Shown here: positions 6,415 through 15,083 of the stretch, one piece after another
Layout: every line of letters starts with the position of its first letter
Numbering within the stretch: position 1 is the stretch's first letter
DNA from: Oscillospiraceae bacterium
Lineage (GTDB): Bacteria > Bacillota > Clostridia > Saccharofermentanales > Saccharofermentanaceae
Assembly (NCBI GenBank): GCA_902764825.1
Contig: CACWXL010000011.1
Span: 1 to 64,000, forward strand
Direction: 5' to 3'
DNA length: 64,000 nt
The notes under the pieces: generated by a model
Seen by the model: only the letters and a program-made list of their open reading frames with translations
Told to the model about the DNA's origin: nothing
Databases searched by the model: none
Made by a program: the position numbers and the translations under genes

Positions 6415-7380
6415 ATGATCATTGTTTACTGGCTCATCTTAGTTAATCTCGCAGCGTTCATCCTGTATGGATATGACAAGTCGTGCGCGAAAAAGAACAA
6501 GCGCAGAGTGCCCGAGAGGACCCTCCTCTTCTGGGCCTGGATCGGCGGCTCCATAGGTGCATTCCTGGGCATGCGCTTCTTCCACCATAAGACCTTAAAG
6601 CCCAAGTTCTTTGTGGTTCCGGTCCTGATGGTGCTGGAGATCATCATCTGCTGCGTTTGCCTTTATCAGAACTACCATCTCGTAACGACCGATCATGAGG
6701 TCGACCTGGGTCTTTCCTCCGAGATCACCATCGTTCAGGTGTCTGACCTGCACAACCAGTTCTTCGGCATCAAGCAGAAGACCCTTCTTAAAAAGATCGA
6801 GGCGCAAGATCCCGACCTGATCGTCGTAACGGGCGATGTGGTCGACAAGTTCCACACGAATATTGATATCGCAGCAGACTTTTTCGAGGGCGCGGTAAAG
6901 ATCGCTCCCGTCTACTATATAACCGGAAATCACGAGATATGGCTCGGCTCTGAGAAGACCGATCCGCTGTACGCGAAAATGAAGTCTCTGGGCGTAATCT
7001 TCATGGACGACACCTATGTCGATATGGGCGGTTATATCCTGGCCGGGATCGGTGATGCCTCTCTGGATTCATTCGCAGCTTACGGACCTTTCGACGATTC
7101 GAAGCCCGTCATCATGCTCGCGCACGAACCGCAGTATTCAGAACTTTATAAGAAGCTCGGCGCCGACCTGGTCTTCACGGGCCACTACCACGGCGGACAG
7201 ATAATAATCCCGGGCATGGGCGGACTTGTAAGTCCCGAATATGAATTCTTCCCGAAGCCTTATGACGGCATGACCGACATGGACGGCATGCAGCTCGTGC
7301 TAAGCCGCGGTCTGGGCAACAGCGTCCTGCCGGTAAGGATCAACAACTTCCCGGAGATCGTAGTAGTTAAGGTGCGCTGA
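6415..7380 (+). CDS. Membrane protein: DUF1294 domain fused to a metallophosphoesterase
   Basis: The protein has 321 residues. Residues 1-85 form a DUF1294-type membrane domain (YGYDKSCAKKNKRRVPE, then FFHHKTLKPKF between hydrophobic helices). Residues 95-321 are a calcineurin-like phosphoesterase with the metal-binding motifs SDLHNQ, TGDVVD, TGNHE, LAHEP and GHYHGGQ in order. The second domain resembles YaeI/YkuE-type enzymes acting at the membrane. The first helix also serves as an anchor, and the position of the catalytic domain relative to the membrane cannot be decided from sequence. No strong ribosome site precedes ATG 6415. The substrate is unknown. Confidence 0.85.
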   Translation: MIIVYWLILVNLAAFILYGYDKSCAKKNKRRVPERTLLFWAWIGGSIGAFLGMRFFHHKTLKPKFFVVPVLMVLEIIICCVCLYQNYHLVTTDHEVDLGLSSEITIVQVSDLHNQFFGIKQKTLLKKIEAQDPDLIVVTGDVVDKFHTNIDIAADFFEGAVKIAPVYYITGNHEIWLGSEKTDPLYAKMKSLGVIFMDDTYVDMGGYILAGIGDASLDSFAAYGPFDDSKPVIMLAHEPQYSELYKKLGADLVFTGHYHGGQIIIPGMGGLVSPEYEFFPKPYDGMTDMDGMQLVLSRGLGNSVLPVRINNFPEIVVVKVR

Positions 7381-7449
7381 CATCTTCGAGCAGTCAGAGC
7401 CCGGCCGGACCCGTTGCGCCCCTTGTCCTCAACATGTTAAAATTTCTTT

Positions 7450-8796
7450 ATGAATTACGCCAGAACAGTCGCAACCGAATATGGTCTTGTCAGAGGCATC
7501 GTCAGGGACGGGTGTCAGGAATATCTTGGCATCCCCTACGCAGCGCCTCCGGTGGGCGATCTGGCATTCAAGCATCCTGTACCGCCTGAACCCTGGAACG
7601 GCATTCTGGACGTCGTCAGGGGCTCTATAAGCCCTGTTCAGGGCAAGGGAAGGTCCACGATATCTCCTGACGGCAGGGACTGCCTGTATCTGAATATTTT
7701 CGTGCCTGAGGACATAGAGCCCGGAGCGCCAGTAATGGTGTGGATCTACGGCGGCTCATATGCCAACGGCGGCGTGGGGCGCATGGGCGAGGACTCCGAC
7801 GAGCTCTCCTACGACATGGCAAGGTTCGCGCGTGAGACAAAAACGGTATGCGTCAACTTCAATTACAGGCTGAATCTCGAAGGCTTCCTGAACCTTCATT
7901 TCCTCGATAAGAATTTCGATCAGAACAACGGACTCTTCGACCAGATCCTGGCCCTCAAGTTCATCCGCAACAACATTCACCGCTTCGGCGGAAATGCCGA
8001 CAACATAACGGTCTTCGGGCAGAGTGCCGGAGCTGCATGCATGCTGGTATTGATGGGCGATCCGAAGACGGCCGGGCTCTTTGACAAAGCGATAGTACAG
8101 TCTGCGTGCGTCGGTTCGTTCTGGACCGAGAAACAGAGCCAAAGGCTCACTTATAAATATCTCAAGATGCTGGGCGTAAGCCCTGACGAGCTTAATAAGC
8201 TTAAGGACATCGACATTGCGAAGGTCCATGAGGCGAACGCTGAGCTCCGCAAGCTCGTACTGCGCGAGGGCAACGCGAACTGCTGCTTCTCGCCCACGAT
8301 CGACGGCGTCACGATTAAGCAGGCTCCCGGTGAGATGGCCAAGAGCTTTAAGGGTCCTGCCCTGTTTGGCACGACCAGCCAGGAAGGTGACCTGTTCGTA
8401 ATGAATATTCCGACTGCGCTGCTCCCGCTTGCCGCTTACTGGTTCAAGTTCAAGTTCAGGCCGGGCAAAGGCGCGCACCGCTATATGTCTGACAACTTTA
8501 CCGCAAAGTTCTACAGGGAGCCCGCGTACGACATAGCGCGCAGCATGACCGGCAGCACTTGGGTCTACGAATACCGTTACCAGACGCCCAACATGCTCAA
8601 GGCAGGATCCGGCTGCTGTCACGCATGTGAGCTCCCGCTCCTGTTCGGCAGGTCCAATTCCTATATCAGCATCGATGACCCCGTCTCACAGCGCGTCGGC
8701 GAGAAGCTCCGCGAGATCTGGGGCGGATTTGCACACACCGGAACCCTGCCCTGGTCCTCATTCAAGGACAACGGTGAGGTAAAAGGGATCGACTGA
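7450..8796 (+). CDS. Type-B carboxylesterase
   Basis: This is a 448-residue alpha/beta hydrolase that cleaves carboxylic esters. The nucleophile is S192 in FGQSAGAA; H391 in CCHACELPLLFG is the catalytic histidine; the acid is probably in TSQEGDLF. YLGIPYAAPPVG and the oxyanion segment IYGGSY are family hallmarks. It has no signal peptide, so it is cytoplasmic. It is somewhat shorter than typical members (about 490-550). The leader is very short, with no clear Shine-Dalgarno before ATG 7450. It could serve de-esterification of plant-derived compounds, given the glycosidases nearby, but this is inference. Confidence 0.9.
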   Translation: MNYARTVATEYGLVRGIVRDGCQEYLGIPYAAPPVGDLAFKHPVPPEPWNGILDVVRGSISPVQGKGRSTISPDGRDCLYLNIFVPEDIEPGAPVMVWIYGGSYANGGVGRMGEDSDELSYDMARFARETKTVCVNFNYRLNLEGFLNLHFLDKNFDQNNGLFDQILALKFIRNNIHRFGGNADNITVFGQSAGAACMLVLMGDPKTAGLFDKAIVQSACVGSFWTEKQSQRLTYKYLKMLGVSPDELNKLKDIDIAKVHEANAELRKLVLREGNANCCFSPTIDGVTIKQAPGEMAKSFKGPALFGTTSQEGDLFVMNIPTALLPLAAYWFKFKFRPGKGAHRYMSDNFTAKFYREPAYDIARSMTGSTWVYEYRYQTPNMLKAGSGCCHACELPLLFGRSNSYISIDDPVSQRVGEKLREIWGGFAHTGTLPWSSFKDNGEVKGID

Positions 8797-8844
8797 GCTT
8801 AAAGGCTTATTCTTTTCGCGCACATCGAAAAAGCCCTGTATAGA

Positions 8845-8867
8845 GCGGTTTAACATTGTTAAATCGC
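8845..8867. promoter_or_regulatory. Dyad between esterase and Rrf2 genes
   Basis: GCGGTTTAAC (8845-8854) and GTTAAATCGC (8858-8867) form arms that pair over a 3-base centre with one G-T. It may be a weak terminator of the esterase gene or an operator for the Rrf2 promoter that starts 34 bp later. Confidence 0.4.
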
Positions 8868-8900
8868 CTTATTTCCGACAATTACGGTCCAAAGTGTAGA

Positions 8901-8928
8901 TTACAACCCTATTCCCCTCTAGTATAAT
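8901..8928 (+). promoter_or_regulatory. Promoter of the Rrf2-family gene
   Basis: The -35 is TTACAA (8901-8906) and the -10 is TATAAT (8923-8928), with a 16-bp spacer. The predicted transcript starts near 8935, which rules out the in-frame start at 8927 and supports ATG 8963. Confidence 0.65.
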
Positions 8929-8962
8929 GGGTTTATGGGGAATTCCCTTATGGAGGACAGAC

Positions 8963-9376
8963 ATGGTTGTATCAACAAAAGGACGCTACGCACTTCGCGT
9001 AATGATCGATATCGCAAAGTATGGCAAGGACTCTTATGTTACTTTGAGCGGGATCGCCGAGAGGCAGAATCTGTCTGAGAAGTACCTGGAGTCGATAATC
9101 AAGATGCTCGTGCAGAACGGCCTCGTAAAGGGTCTCAGAGGTAAGAACGGCGGCTACAAGCTCTCCAGAGACGCCAAAGAGATCACCGCATGGGATGTTA
9201 TCTCCGTTACCGAGAACGACTTCTACGTCGTTGCCTGCATGGATCCGAAGGCTCCTAAGTGCGACCGCGTCAATTCATGCGTAACGCTTCCGATGTGGAA
9301 GGATTTTTCCGAGACGATGGAGAACTTCTTCAACAAGTACACGATCGCCGAGCTCGCCGAGGCTGAAAAAGAATAA
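8963..9376 (+). CDS. Rrf2-family transcriptional regulator with three cysteines
   Basis: This is a 137-residue dimeric winged-helix regulator. The N-terminus MVVSTKGRYALRVMIDIA and the wing GLRGKNGGYKLSR are typical of Rrf2/IscR/CymR proteins. Cys92, Cys100 and Cys106 occupy the region that binds an Fe-S cluster in IscR (92, 98, 104), so iron-sulfur or redox sensing is likely. ATG 8963 was chosen because GGAGG is at 8952-8956 and the promoter lies at 8901-8928. The gene stands alone, with a strong terminator after it, so its targets are not evident from context; CymR-like control of cysteine metabolism is an alternative. Confidence 0.9.
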   Translation: MVVSTKGRYALRVMIDIAKYGKDSYVTLSGIAERQNLSEKYLESIIKMLVQNGLVKGLRGKNGGYKLSRDAKEITAWDVISVTENDFYVVACMDPKAPKCDRVNSCVTLPMWKDFSETMENFFNKYTIAELAEAEKE

Positions 9377-9407
9377 GAAATTTACCCGGTCGGTATAGAT
9401 ATGGAAA

Positions 9408-9445
9408 GGGGCTGTCTTTATCAAAGAACAGCCCCTGTTTATTGC
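9408..9445 (+). terminator. Terminator between convergent genes
   Basis: GGGGCTGT (9408-9415) and ACAGCCCC (9428-9435) form an 8-bp stem followed by TGTTTATTGCTTT. It serves the Rrf2 gene and may also block the convergent lipoprotein gene. Confidence 0.8.
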
Positions 9446-9446
9446 T

Positions 9447-10100
9447 TTATTTCAATGCTTTGAATGCATCGGCTGCATAATTCAATCCCTGGTACGTGTA
9501 CGGGGGCTTTGAGTGATAATCATCGCCCATGTGATAAGTCTCGTACGCGGTCAGAACATACTGGCCGTTGATGGCAATGACCGGCTCATCACTAATAAAA
9601 TCCGAGGTATCTGACAGATAGTAATTAATCTTGCCGCCGACCTTCAATTCTTTATATGCATCCGATTCCATGTCCATCTCGAAAAGCATGAACTGGATGT
9701 AGATTACGTCATCTCCAAAGCTGCCGCATGAACAGATTACCGCTTTCTTGATCCCCATAGGAGCATTCTTATCTACAGGCGGTACCACAAGATCGTTCTC
9801 CGTCAGATTGGCAAGACGTTCGTTAGATTCATTGGTTGTGGCATAAGCCGCGATAAGGGCATCTTTGACCTCATCGAAAGACATGTTCAGCGCTGCGTCT
9901 TTCTTTTCATCTGCAGCTGCGTCCATCTCTGACTCAGAAGCTTCCGTTTCTTCTTCAGAGGTTGTCTCTGCCTCAGCAGTCGTCGTAGTAGTTACCTGCT
10001 CTTTTACCTCTGTCTCCTTATCACTGCTCTTAGCTGTTTCGGTGCAGGCTGTCATGAGAAGTGTTGCAGCCAGAAGTACGGTAATTATCCTTTTCTTCAT
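9447..10100 (-). CDS. Lipoprotein of unknown function
   Basis: This is a 217-residue lipoprotein. The signal peptide MKKRIITVLLAATLLMTAC ends at lipobox Cys19, followed by a long Thr/Glu/Ser-rich linker to about residue 70. The C-terminal part (about 75-217) is a compact domain with alternating hydrophobic segments (IYIQFMLFEMD, YYLSDTSDF, VIAINGQYVLTAYETY). No known family was recognised. The linker type matches the HExxH lipoproteins at 4996 and 61068. It follows the MoxR operon on the same strand (11 nt after the lipase gene), so it may be its last gene. Confidence 0.75.
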   Translation of the reverse strand: MKKRIITVLLAATLLMTACTETAKSSDKETEVKEQVTTTTTAEAETTSEEETEASESEMDAAADEKKDAALNMSFDEVKDALIAAYATTNESNERLANLTENDLVVPPVDKNAPMGIKKAVICSCGSFGDDVIYIQFMLFEMDMESDAYKELKVGGKINYYLSDTSDFISDEPVIAINGQYVLTAYETYHMGDDYHSKPPYTYQGLNYAADAFKALK

Positions 10101-10110
10101 GTAATCCTCC

Positions 10111-11451
10111 TTACAGGCCTCTGTCCTTCAGTCCCTTGACCACATTAACGTAGAATTCTCTTATATCGAACCCGTCGATGTTCTCTCGGTTTAAGTCGAT
10201 CATGTCGGCGTGGGAGATGCCGCGGAGACCCCTGTTTGTGAGGAACTGATAGTTAGAACCCCACCGGAAGGATTCCTCGCCGACAAGTCCGTCGTTATAG
10301 CCGTCGAAATGCTTTACGAAGTGATAGCTCATGTTGAGCGGGAACCTGCCGTTTACGGCGTGGTTGAGCTTAGAGCCGAAGCTCTGCGTATAGATGTTGT
10401 CGAACTGGTATGCCATCGGCTCCATCTCTTTGTTGAGCTGCTCGACGCCTGCCTTGGTGAGATCCGTAACTGCCTTGATGAAGTCAGGGTTGATGTCGCC
10501 TGCGAGCTTCGCGCCTTTGTTATATGCCGCAGCCACGGTATCTCTGAGCTTCTCGGGAGCCTTGTTCATGAGGTATTCCGCGAATTCGCAGCCGTGGTGC
10601 GGAGTGTTGATCGTTGTAAGTGAAGCGACGTAAGGCGCCATGCCGAGCATGGAAACGCAGTAACGTGAATCAAGGCCGCCCTTACTGTGGGCAATGATGT
10701 TGACCTTATCTGCGCCCGTCTCTTCAAGGCATTTGACGATGGCCTTCTTAAGCTGCAGCGCGCATGTGTGGACGTCGCCCGCAGATTCCTGGCCGCCGTA
10801 GTAGATCGTGGCACCGTTCTTGATAAGCTCGGCAGGCACGCGGCCCCAGTAGTTCAGGTGCTCGGAGTCACGGAAGAATACGCCGTGTACCATGAGGATC
10901 GGATACTTGGTCTTGCAGACCTGAAGGTCTTTTCTCTCGAGATTCCTCCAGTATCTCTGGCTCTCTTCACGGACTTCCCTGCCTGCGATCCTGAAGATTA
11001 TCGAGAGCGCGAAAAGATTGGCGATAGGGATCATGCCGCAGAAGATACCGATAAGCCTCATCCTGATGCCGATCTGCTTGGATGTCAGATAGACCAGGAT
11101 GATGCCGACCCAGAAATAAAGGTTAAGAAGGCCCAGCGTTACGCATGCATACGTGATTATCGCGGGCCACCCGAGCTGTTCATGGAAGAATAAGGACACG
11201 ATGAAGACCGGTACAACGACGAGCAGCGTGAACGGGAATACTGACAGGATGGTGTTGCCGTAAGAGCAGGTCTTAAGCCTGAAGCCTGCGATCCCCTTGG
11301 CATAGAATCCCGGCAGGATAAATGCCAGCACGGCCAGCACTACGGTCAGAGCTATGAACCAGTAGCTGAACAGGTAAAGGAACGTAGACAGGCATGATGC
11401 CGTAATGAAGATGCCGTCTAATACTTTTATCGCAGGTCTCTCTTTAAACAT
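10111..11451 (-). CDS. Membrane-anchored alpha/beta hydrolase (lipase-like)
   Basis: The protein has 446 residues. The first 155 form about four hydrophobic segments; residues 180-446 are a lipase-type alpha/beta hydrolase. HG189-190 begins the oxyanion region (MVHGVFFRD), the nucleophile is S256 in IIAHSKGGLDSRY, TINTPHHG follows as in triacylglycerol lipases, and the catalytic His is probably in GISHADM near the C-terminus. It follows the TPR gene by about 35 nt and closes the MoxR/VWA operon. Its position suggests lipid or acyl-chain processing at the envelope; the substrate is unknown. Confidence 0.8.
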   Translation of the reverse strand: MFKERPAIKVLDGIFITASCLSTFLYLFSYWFIALTVVLAVLAFILPGFYAKGIAGFRLKTCSYGNTILSVFPFTLLVVVPVFIVSLFFHEQLGWPAIITYACVTLGLLNLYFWVGIILVYLTSKQIGIRMRLIGIFCGMIPIANLFALSIIFRIAGREVREESQRYWRNLERKDLQVCKTKYPILMVHGVFFRDSEHLNYWGRVPAELIKNGATIYYGGQESAGDVHTCALQLKKAIVKCLEETGADKVNIIAHSKGGLDSRYCVSMLGMAPYVASLTTINTPHHGCEFAEYLMNKAPEKLRDTVAAAYNKGAKLAGDINPDFIKAVTDLTKAGVEQLNKEMEPMAYQFDNIYTQSFGSKLNHAVNGRFPLNMSYHFVKHFDGYNDGLVGEESFRWGSNYQFLTNRGLRGISHADMIDLNRENIDGFDIREFYVNVVKGLKDRGL

Positions 11452-11486
11452 TCAAGAGTCACCTCTTTTTCGCAGAATATAAGTAA

Positions 11487-12575
11487 TTACCAGGTTGCAG
11501 AGTCGCCGTAGTTGTATTCGTTGTTGCCGTTTTGGTTGCCGCCGCCACCGCCGGTACGCTCCTGGTTGCCTCTGTTCTGGATATCGCGGATCCTGTCCTC
11601 GGGAGACTTGTTAGGATCATCCTGACCGCCGCCGTTTGTAGGGTTGTTGCCTCCCTCGTCACCCGGAGTAGGTGTAGGTGTTCCCTGTCCTTCTCCGCCC
11701 GGTGTAGGTGTGGGTGTTCCCTGTCCTTCTCCGCCCGGTGTAGGTGTAGGCGTTCCTGTACCTTCTCCGCCAGGTGTGGGTGTGGGCGTAGGTGTGCCTT
11801 CTCCGCCCGGTGTAGGCGTAGGAGATCCCGGACCACCCGGTGTAGGCGTCGGTGTAGGTCCGCCACCCGGAGTGGGTGTAGGTGTAGCTGTTCCGCCGCC
11901 CGGTGTGGGCGTAGGTGTAGGCGTCTCATTCTGTCCGCTTTCAGGAGTCGGCGTCGGCGTGGGCGTCTCCGTTGCATCGGCATCCGGCTTGGATGTCGGT
12001 GTGGGCGTAGGTGTAGAACCGTCCTCGTTAGAGTCCGGAGTAGGTGTCGGTGTAGGTGTAGGCGTAGGCGACGGATCCGGATTCTCGTACTGGTTCTTGA
12101 GTTCATCAATGAAGTTGTTGATCTCGTTATAGAGCTTCTGGGCAGCATAGTAGTGACCGTCGTTGTTCTCGGTCGCACAGTCCTTCTCAGAGAGGATGGA
12201 CTTGGCTGTCTCGCAGATCTCGATCGTATCCTTGTAGTTATCCTTGGTGATCTTCTTTACATCGATCGGCTTAACGTAAGAGAGCGCGTAATTTACTCTG
12301 ACCTTGCAGTCGTAGGGATCTCCGGGCTTTAAGTTCAATGCGGACTGGTATTCCTGCTTTGCCTTCTGATAATCACCTAACTGGAAGAAGACGTTTCCTC
12401 TGTTGAAGTGATTGATATAAGGCTGCGTGAAGCCTAAGAATCCCAATTCGTTCTGCTGGTATACGCCGGAACCGTATCTCTCGATGAGGTTCCTGTTGCC
12501 ATAGTAATTCAGCACCAAGATTCCGAGGAGCAGTGCCGTAACGAGCCAGATTGCGATTGCTATCTTCTTAGCCAT
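11487..12575 (-). CDS. Membrane protein with TPR region and long Pro-Thr repeat tail
   Basis: This 362-residue protein starts with one membrane helix (residues 5-24). Residues 55-160 contain TPR-like helices (RGNVFFQLGDYQKAKQEYQSALNLKPGD is a canonical TPR). Residues 168-320 are an almost pure PTPTP / PGGEG repeat tract and the C-terminus is Gly/Asn-rich. In position and TPR content it corresponds to BatC of MoxR-VWA operons. The Pro-Thr tract would be an extended, possibly glycosylated, wall-spanning linker. The gene lies 3 nt after the second VWA gene. The repeats can slip, so length variation between strains is expected. Confidence 0.8.
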   Translation of the reverse strand: MAKKIAIAIWLVTALLLGILVLNYYGNRNLIERYGSGVYQQNELGFLGFTQPYINHFNRGNVFFQLGDYQKAKQEYQSALNLKPGDPYDCKVRVNYALSYVKPIDVKKITKDNYKDTIEICETAKSILSEKDCATENNDGHYYAAQKLYNEINNFIDELKNQYENPDPSPTPTPTPTPTPDSNEDGSTPTPTPTSKPDADATETPTPTPTPESGQNETPTPTPTPGGGTATPTPTPGGGPTPTPTPGGPGSPTPTPGGEGTPTPTPTPGGEGTGTPTPTPGGEGQGTPTPTPGGEGQGTPTPTPGDEGGNNPTNGGGQDDPNKSPEDRIRDIQNRGNQERTGGGGGNQNGNNEYNYGDSATW

Positions 12576-12578
12576 ACG

Positions 12579-13547
12579 TTATGTCCTCCTCTTAACGCTT
12601 ATGAATTCGTAAACAACAAGCGCTGCGAGCGGGATAACGAACCAGAAGTATAAGTCGGCATAACCGTACTCCTTGGTCTCTTCTGTTTCCGCGTCGAGAA
12701 GCTTCATGACCTTCTCCAGATTCTCATCTAAGTCTTCGGATTCATCCATGTGGATATATTCGATGCCGAGATCGAGCGATAAGGACTTGAGGTTCTTCTC
12801 GTCGATCTTGGAGACTGCAGGCTTATAAGGATAATCTCTCTTATCCTCAACGAGGACGTCCTCGTTATGGAGATCGTCGTGATAGGTCATCTGGCCGCCC
12901 TTTGCCGTGCCGTAGCCCAGGATGGCGCCGCCTTCGATACCCTCAGCGATGTCTGAGAAATTATCAAGTCTGTGATCGTCTGTATTTTCGCCGTCAGATA
13001 AGAAGTATACGACTACGTGACCGTCGTTTAAGAGCTTGGCGTCATTGATCATCTGGCCGAGAAGCTTCTTGCAGCAGTTGAGGTTCGTACCTGTTGCGTG
13101 ATAGTCGACAAGAGGATAGATCGCATCAACGGAATCCTTGATGTACTTGTTGTCGTCCGTGAACGGGCAGATCAGATTGGCATCGTTGTTAAAGTCAACG
13201 ATGCAAAACTTCGCGCCGACCAGGTTCTTCGTGATGTAATCGATATCTTCTTTAGCCCTGTCCATACGTGTTTTGGGTTTGTCTCCCACATAATCGTCGA
13301 CGTCATCGGCCATCATGGAGAGTGTGTCGTCGAGCACGATGATGCAGTAGCAGTTGAGCTTCTGTCTTATTACCTTGATCTCGCTGGAGATGTACATCGG
13401 TCTTAAGTTGATCGCGAAAAGAAGGATGACCATCAGGATCTGACGGATATAAGGCATTACGCCCTTCCTCTTGATCGCGATGAGCGCTACACAGATTATT
13501 GCCATCAGCCATATGGGGATTATCGGATGAAAAGTAATAGGGCCCAT
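12579..13547 (-). CDS. VWA-domain membrane protein (BatB-like)
   Basis: This 322-residue protein has membrane helices at residues 8-24 and 33-50 and near 300-316, flanking a von Willebrand A domain. The MIDAS reads LDDTLSM, so Thr replaces the first Ser of DxSxS, but FLSDGENTD is intact. It is the second VWA protein of the operon, 4 nt after the first. Paired membrane VWA proteins with MoxR and DUF58 are known as aerotolerance-type operons; they are thought to act in chaperone-like or envelope-stress roles. The exact function is not established for this family. Confidence 0.85.
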   Translation of the reverse strand: MGPITFHPIIPIWLMAIICVALIAIKRKGVMPYIRQILMVILLFAINLRPMYISSEIKVIRQKLNCYCIIVLDDTLSMMADDVDDYVGDKPKTRMDRAKEDIDYITKNLVGAKFCIVDFNNDANLICPFTDDNKYIKDSVDAIYPLVDYHATGTNLNCCKKLLGQMINDAKLLNDGHVVVYFLSDGENTDDHRLDNFSDIAEGIEGGAILGYGTAKGGQMTYHDDLHNEDVLVEDKRDYPYKPAVSKIDEKNLKSLSLDLGIEYIHMDESEDLDENLEKVMKLLDAETEETKEYGYADLYFWFVIPLAALVVYEFISVKRRT

Positions 13548-13551
13548 ATGA

Positions 13552-14598
13552 TCACACTTTCAATATGAATGCACAGAGCAGCATGAGGGAGATCGAGAGC
13601 AGAAGGAGCCTGAACGATGCTTCAGGGATCTCGTTCTCGATGATCTCGTACTGGGTGTCATCCAATGTTGCCATTTGTTTTCTTAAGTTAGCGACGATGT
13701 CTTCAACAACGTCTTTATCTTCGCCGTACCAGAAGGTTCCGCCGGTGTTCTCGACAGTCTCCTTCATCATCTTACGGTCGTCATCGAGCATCATCTCAGT
13801 GCCGATACCGAAGACCGTGATGTTTCTTTCCTTAGCCCATTCGCCGGCTTCGGGGAGAGTTACGATCTCCTCTTCGCCTTCCTTAATGGCATTGTCGTTA
13901 TCACTCGTGAAGATGATGATCCTGGTGCGGTCCGGCTTTTCCTCAACGTCATAGAAATCGAGGACTGCGCCTGCGAGGCCTTCGCCGATGATCGATGAAC
14001 CTCTGTCGGGCCATCCTACGAGCGTACCGTTCTCAAGATATGCTCTTGCTTCCGCATAGTTCGGAGGCGGGATGAGCCTGCCGTTATCGACGTCCAGTCT
14101 TATCGAGAGGAAGTCCTTGAGCTTCTCCAATTCACGGATGATGTACTGATAGTCATTCGTAAGCGGGCAGAGAAGGCACGGTGATGTATTGAAGATAACG
14201 ATGCCGAACCTCTCGCCGTTCAATTCCTTTACGATCTCCTCGAGCTTGTCGATCAAGGTCGCATTGAGGTTATCTACAGAGCTCGAAATGTCCAGGCAGA
14301 GGATGATGTCCCTGTTGTAGTTTGCGAGCTGCTTTGATTCTGTCTTGTACGGGCGCGCCATCAGGAAGCCTGATAAGACGATGCTCGTGATGATGAGGAA
14401 GATCAGGACATACTTAAGGATGCTGTACCAGACAAACCTTGTCTTGAATACAGGATTCTTCTTCAGGTATTCAGGCAGATATGCTTTCTTGCCGCCGCTG
14501 TACTTCCTCTTCATTCCGAAAGTGATGAAGACGGCAATAAGGCAGAGTACTGCAATGCCTGCACAGATATATAAAGCTATAGGACTCTTTAATTCCAT
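13552..14598 (-). CDS. VWA-domain membrane protein (BatA-like)
   Basis: This 348-residue protein has N-terminal helices at about 8-28 and 60-82 and a C-terminal helix around 330-346. The VWA domain lies between, with a complete MIDAS DISSSVD, the downstream Thr region and FTSDND. Its start overlaps the previous gene by 10 nt, which indicates translational coupling. It belongs to the MoxR operon and probably binds metal-dependently to partner proteins at the membrane. Confidence 0.88.
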   Translation of the reverse strand: MELKSPIALYICAGIAVLCLIAVFITFGMKRKYSGGKKAYLPEYLKKNPVFKTRFVWYSILKYVLIFLIITSIVLSGFLMARPYKTESKQLANYNRDIILCLDISSSVDNLNATLIDKLEEIVKELNGERFGIVIFNTSPCLLCPLTNDYQYIIRELEKLKDFLSIRLDVDNGRLIPPPNYAEARAYLENGTLVGWPDRGSSIIGEGLAGAVLDFYDVEEKPDRTRIIIFTSDNDNAIKEGEEEIVTLPEAGEWAKERNITVFGIGTEMMLDDDRKMMKETVENTGGTFWYGEDKDVVEDIVANLRKQMATLDDTQYEIIENEIPEASFRLLLLSISLMLLCAFILKV

Positions 14599-15080
14599 TC
14601 AGCTACCAGTCTCCTTGTTCTCTCCAAAGACGCCCTGACGTCACCTTCAGATATTTTGTCGAACTCCGGCTGATAGTATTCGCCGACGAGCTTTGCAAGG
14701 CCCTTGAATTCGGTCTTGCTGATCTCGGACAGCGTGAACTTATCAACTTCGGTTCCTGTTGCCTTATAAACAAATTCTCTTACCACTTTACTCATGCCCT
14801 CATAAGCAGGCCTGATCTTCGTGGTGTCTTCGTTATACTTGATCTCGATCTTATTGATCTTCTCCATGTATTCGGCCTTGAGCTTGGCAAGGTCAGGCTT
14901 AACGAATACCGGCTGCGGTGCCTCTTCTGCGGGCTTCTCCTTCTTCTTAACATCCTTTAGGAGGCTATAGAGGAACATGAGGATGATCCCGATCGTGAGC
15001 GCTGCAAGAACGGCTGCCGTGATGATTATCGGAAGCTGTGAAAAATCAAATAATCTTCTGAAATTTACCGTCGTTGGCAT
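14589..15080 (-). CDS. Single-pass membrane protein of the MoxR operon
   Basis: This 163-residue protein has one membrane helix (about 17-41) and a cytoplasmic part with a charged, helical region (LAKLKAEYMEKINKIEIKYNE) and a C-terminal domain. It corresponds by position and layout to the DUF4381-like small membrane proteins found between DUF58 and VWA genes. It lies 3 nt after the DUF58 gene and overlaps the next gene. No catalytic motif is visible. Confidence 0.75.
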   Translation of the reverse strand: MPTTVNFRRLFDFSQLPIIITAAVLAALTIGIILMFLYSLLKDVKKKEKPAEEAPQPVFVKPDLAKLKAEYMEKINKIEIKYNEDTTKIRPAYEGMSKVVREFVYKATGTEVDKFTLSEISKTEFKGLAKLVGEYYQPEFDKISEGDVRASLERTRRLVAEWN

Positions 15081-15083
15081 ATC

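Noticed and set aside
7756..8622. 288-codon minus-strand ORF inside the carboxylesterase gene
   Set aside because: It lies wholly within a gene with clear catalytic motifs and has no ribosome site or recognisable domain. It is a shadow of GC-rich codon use.
11459..12332. Long Arg/His-rich and Cys/Arg-rich ORFs over the Pro-Thr repeat tract on both strands
   Set aside because: The low-complexity DNA repeat keeps all frames open. Only the minus-strand frame that continues into the TPR and membrane helix is credible.
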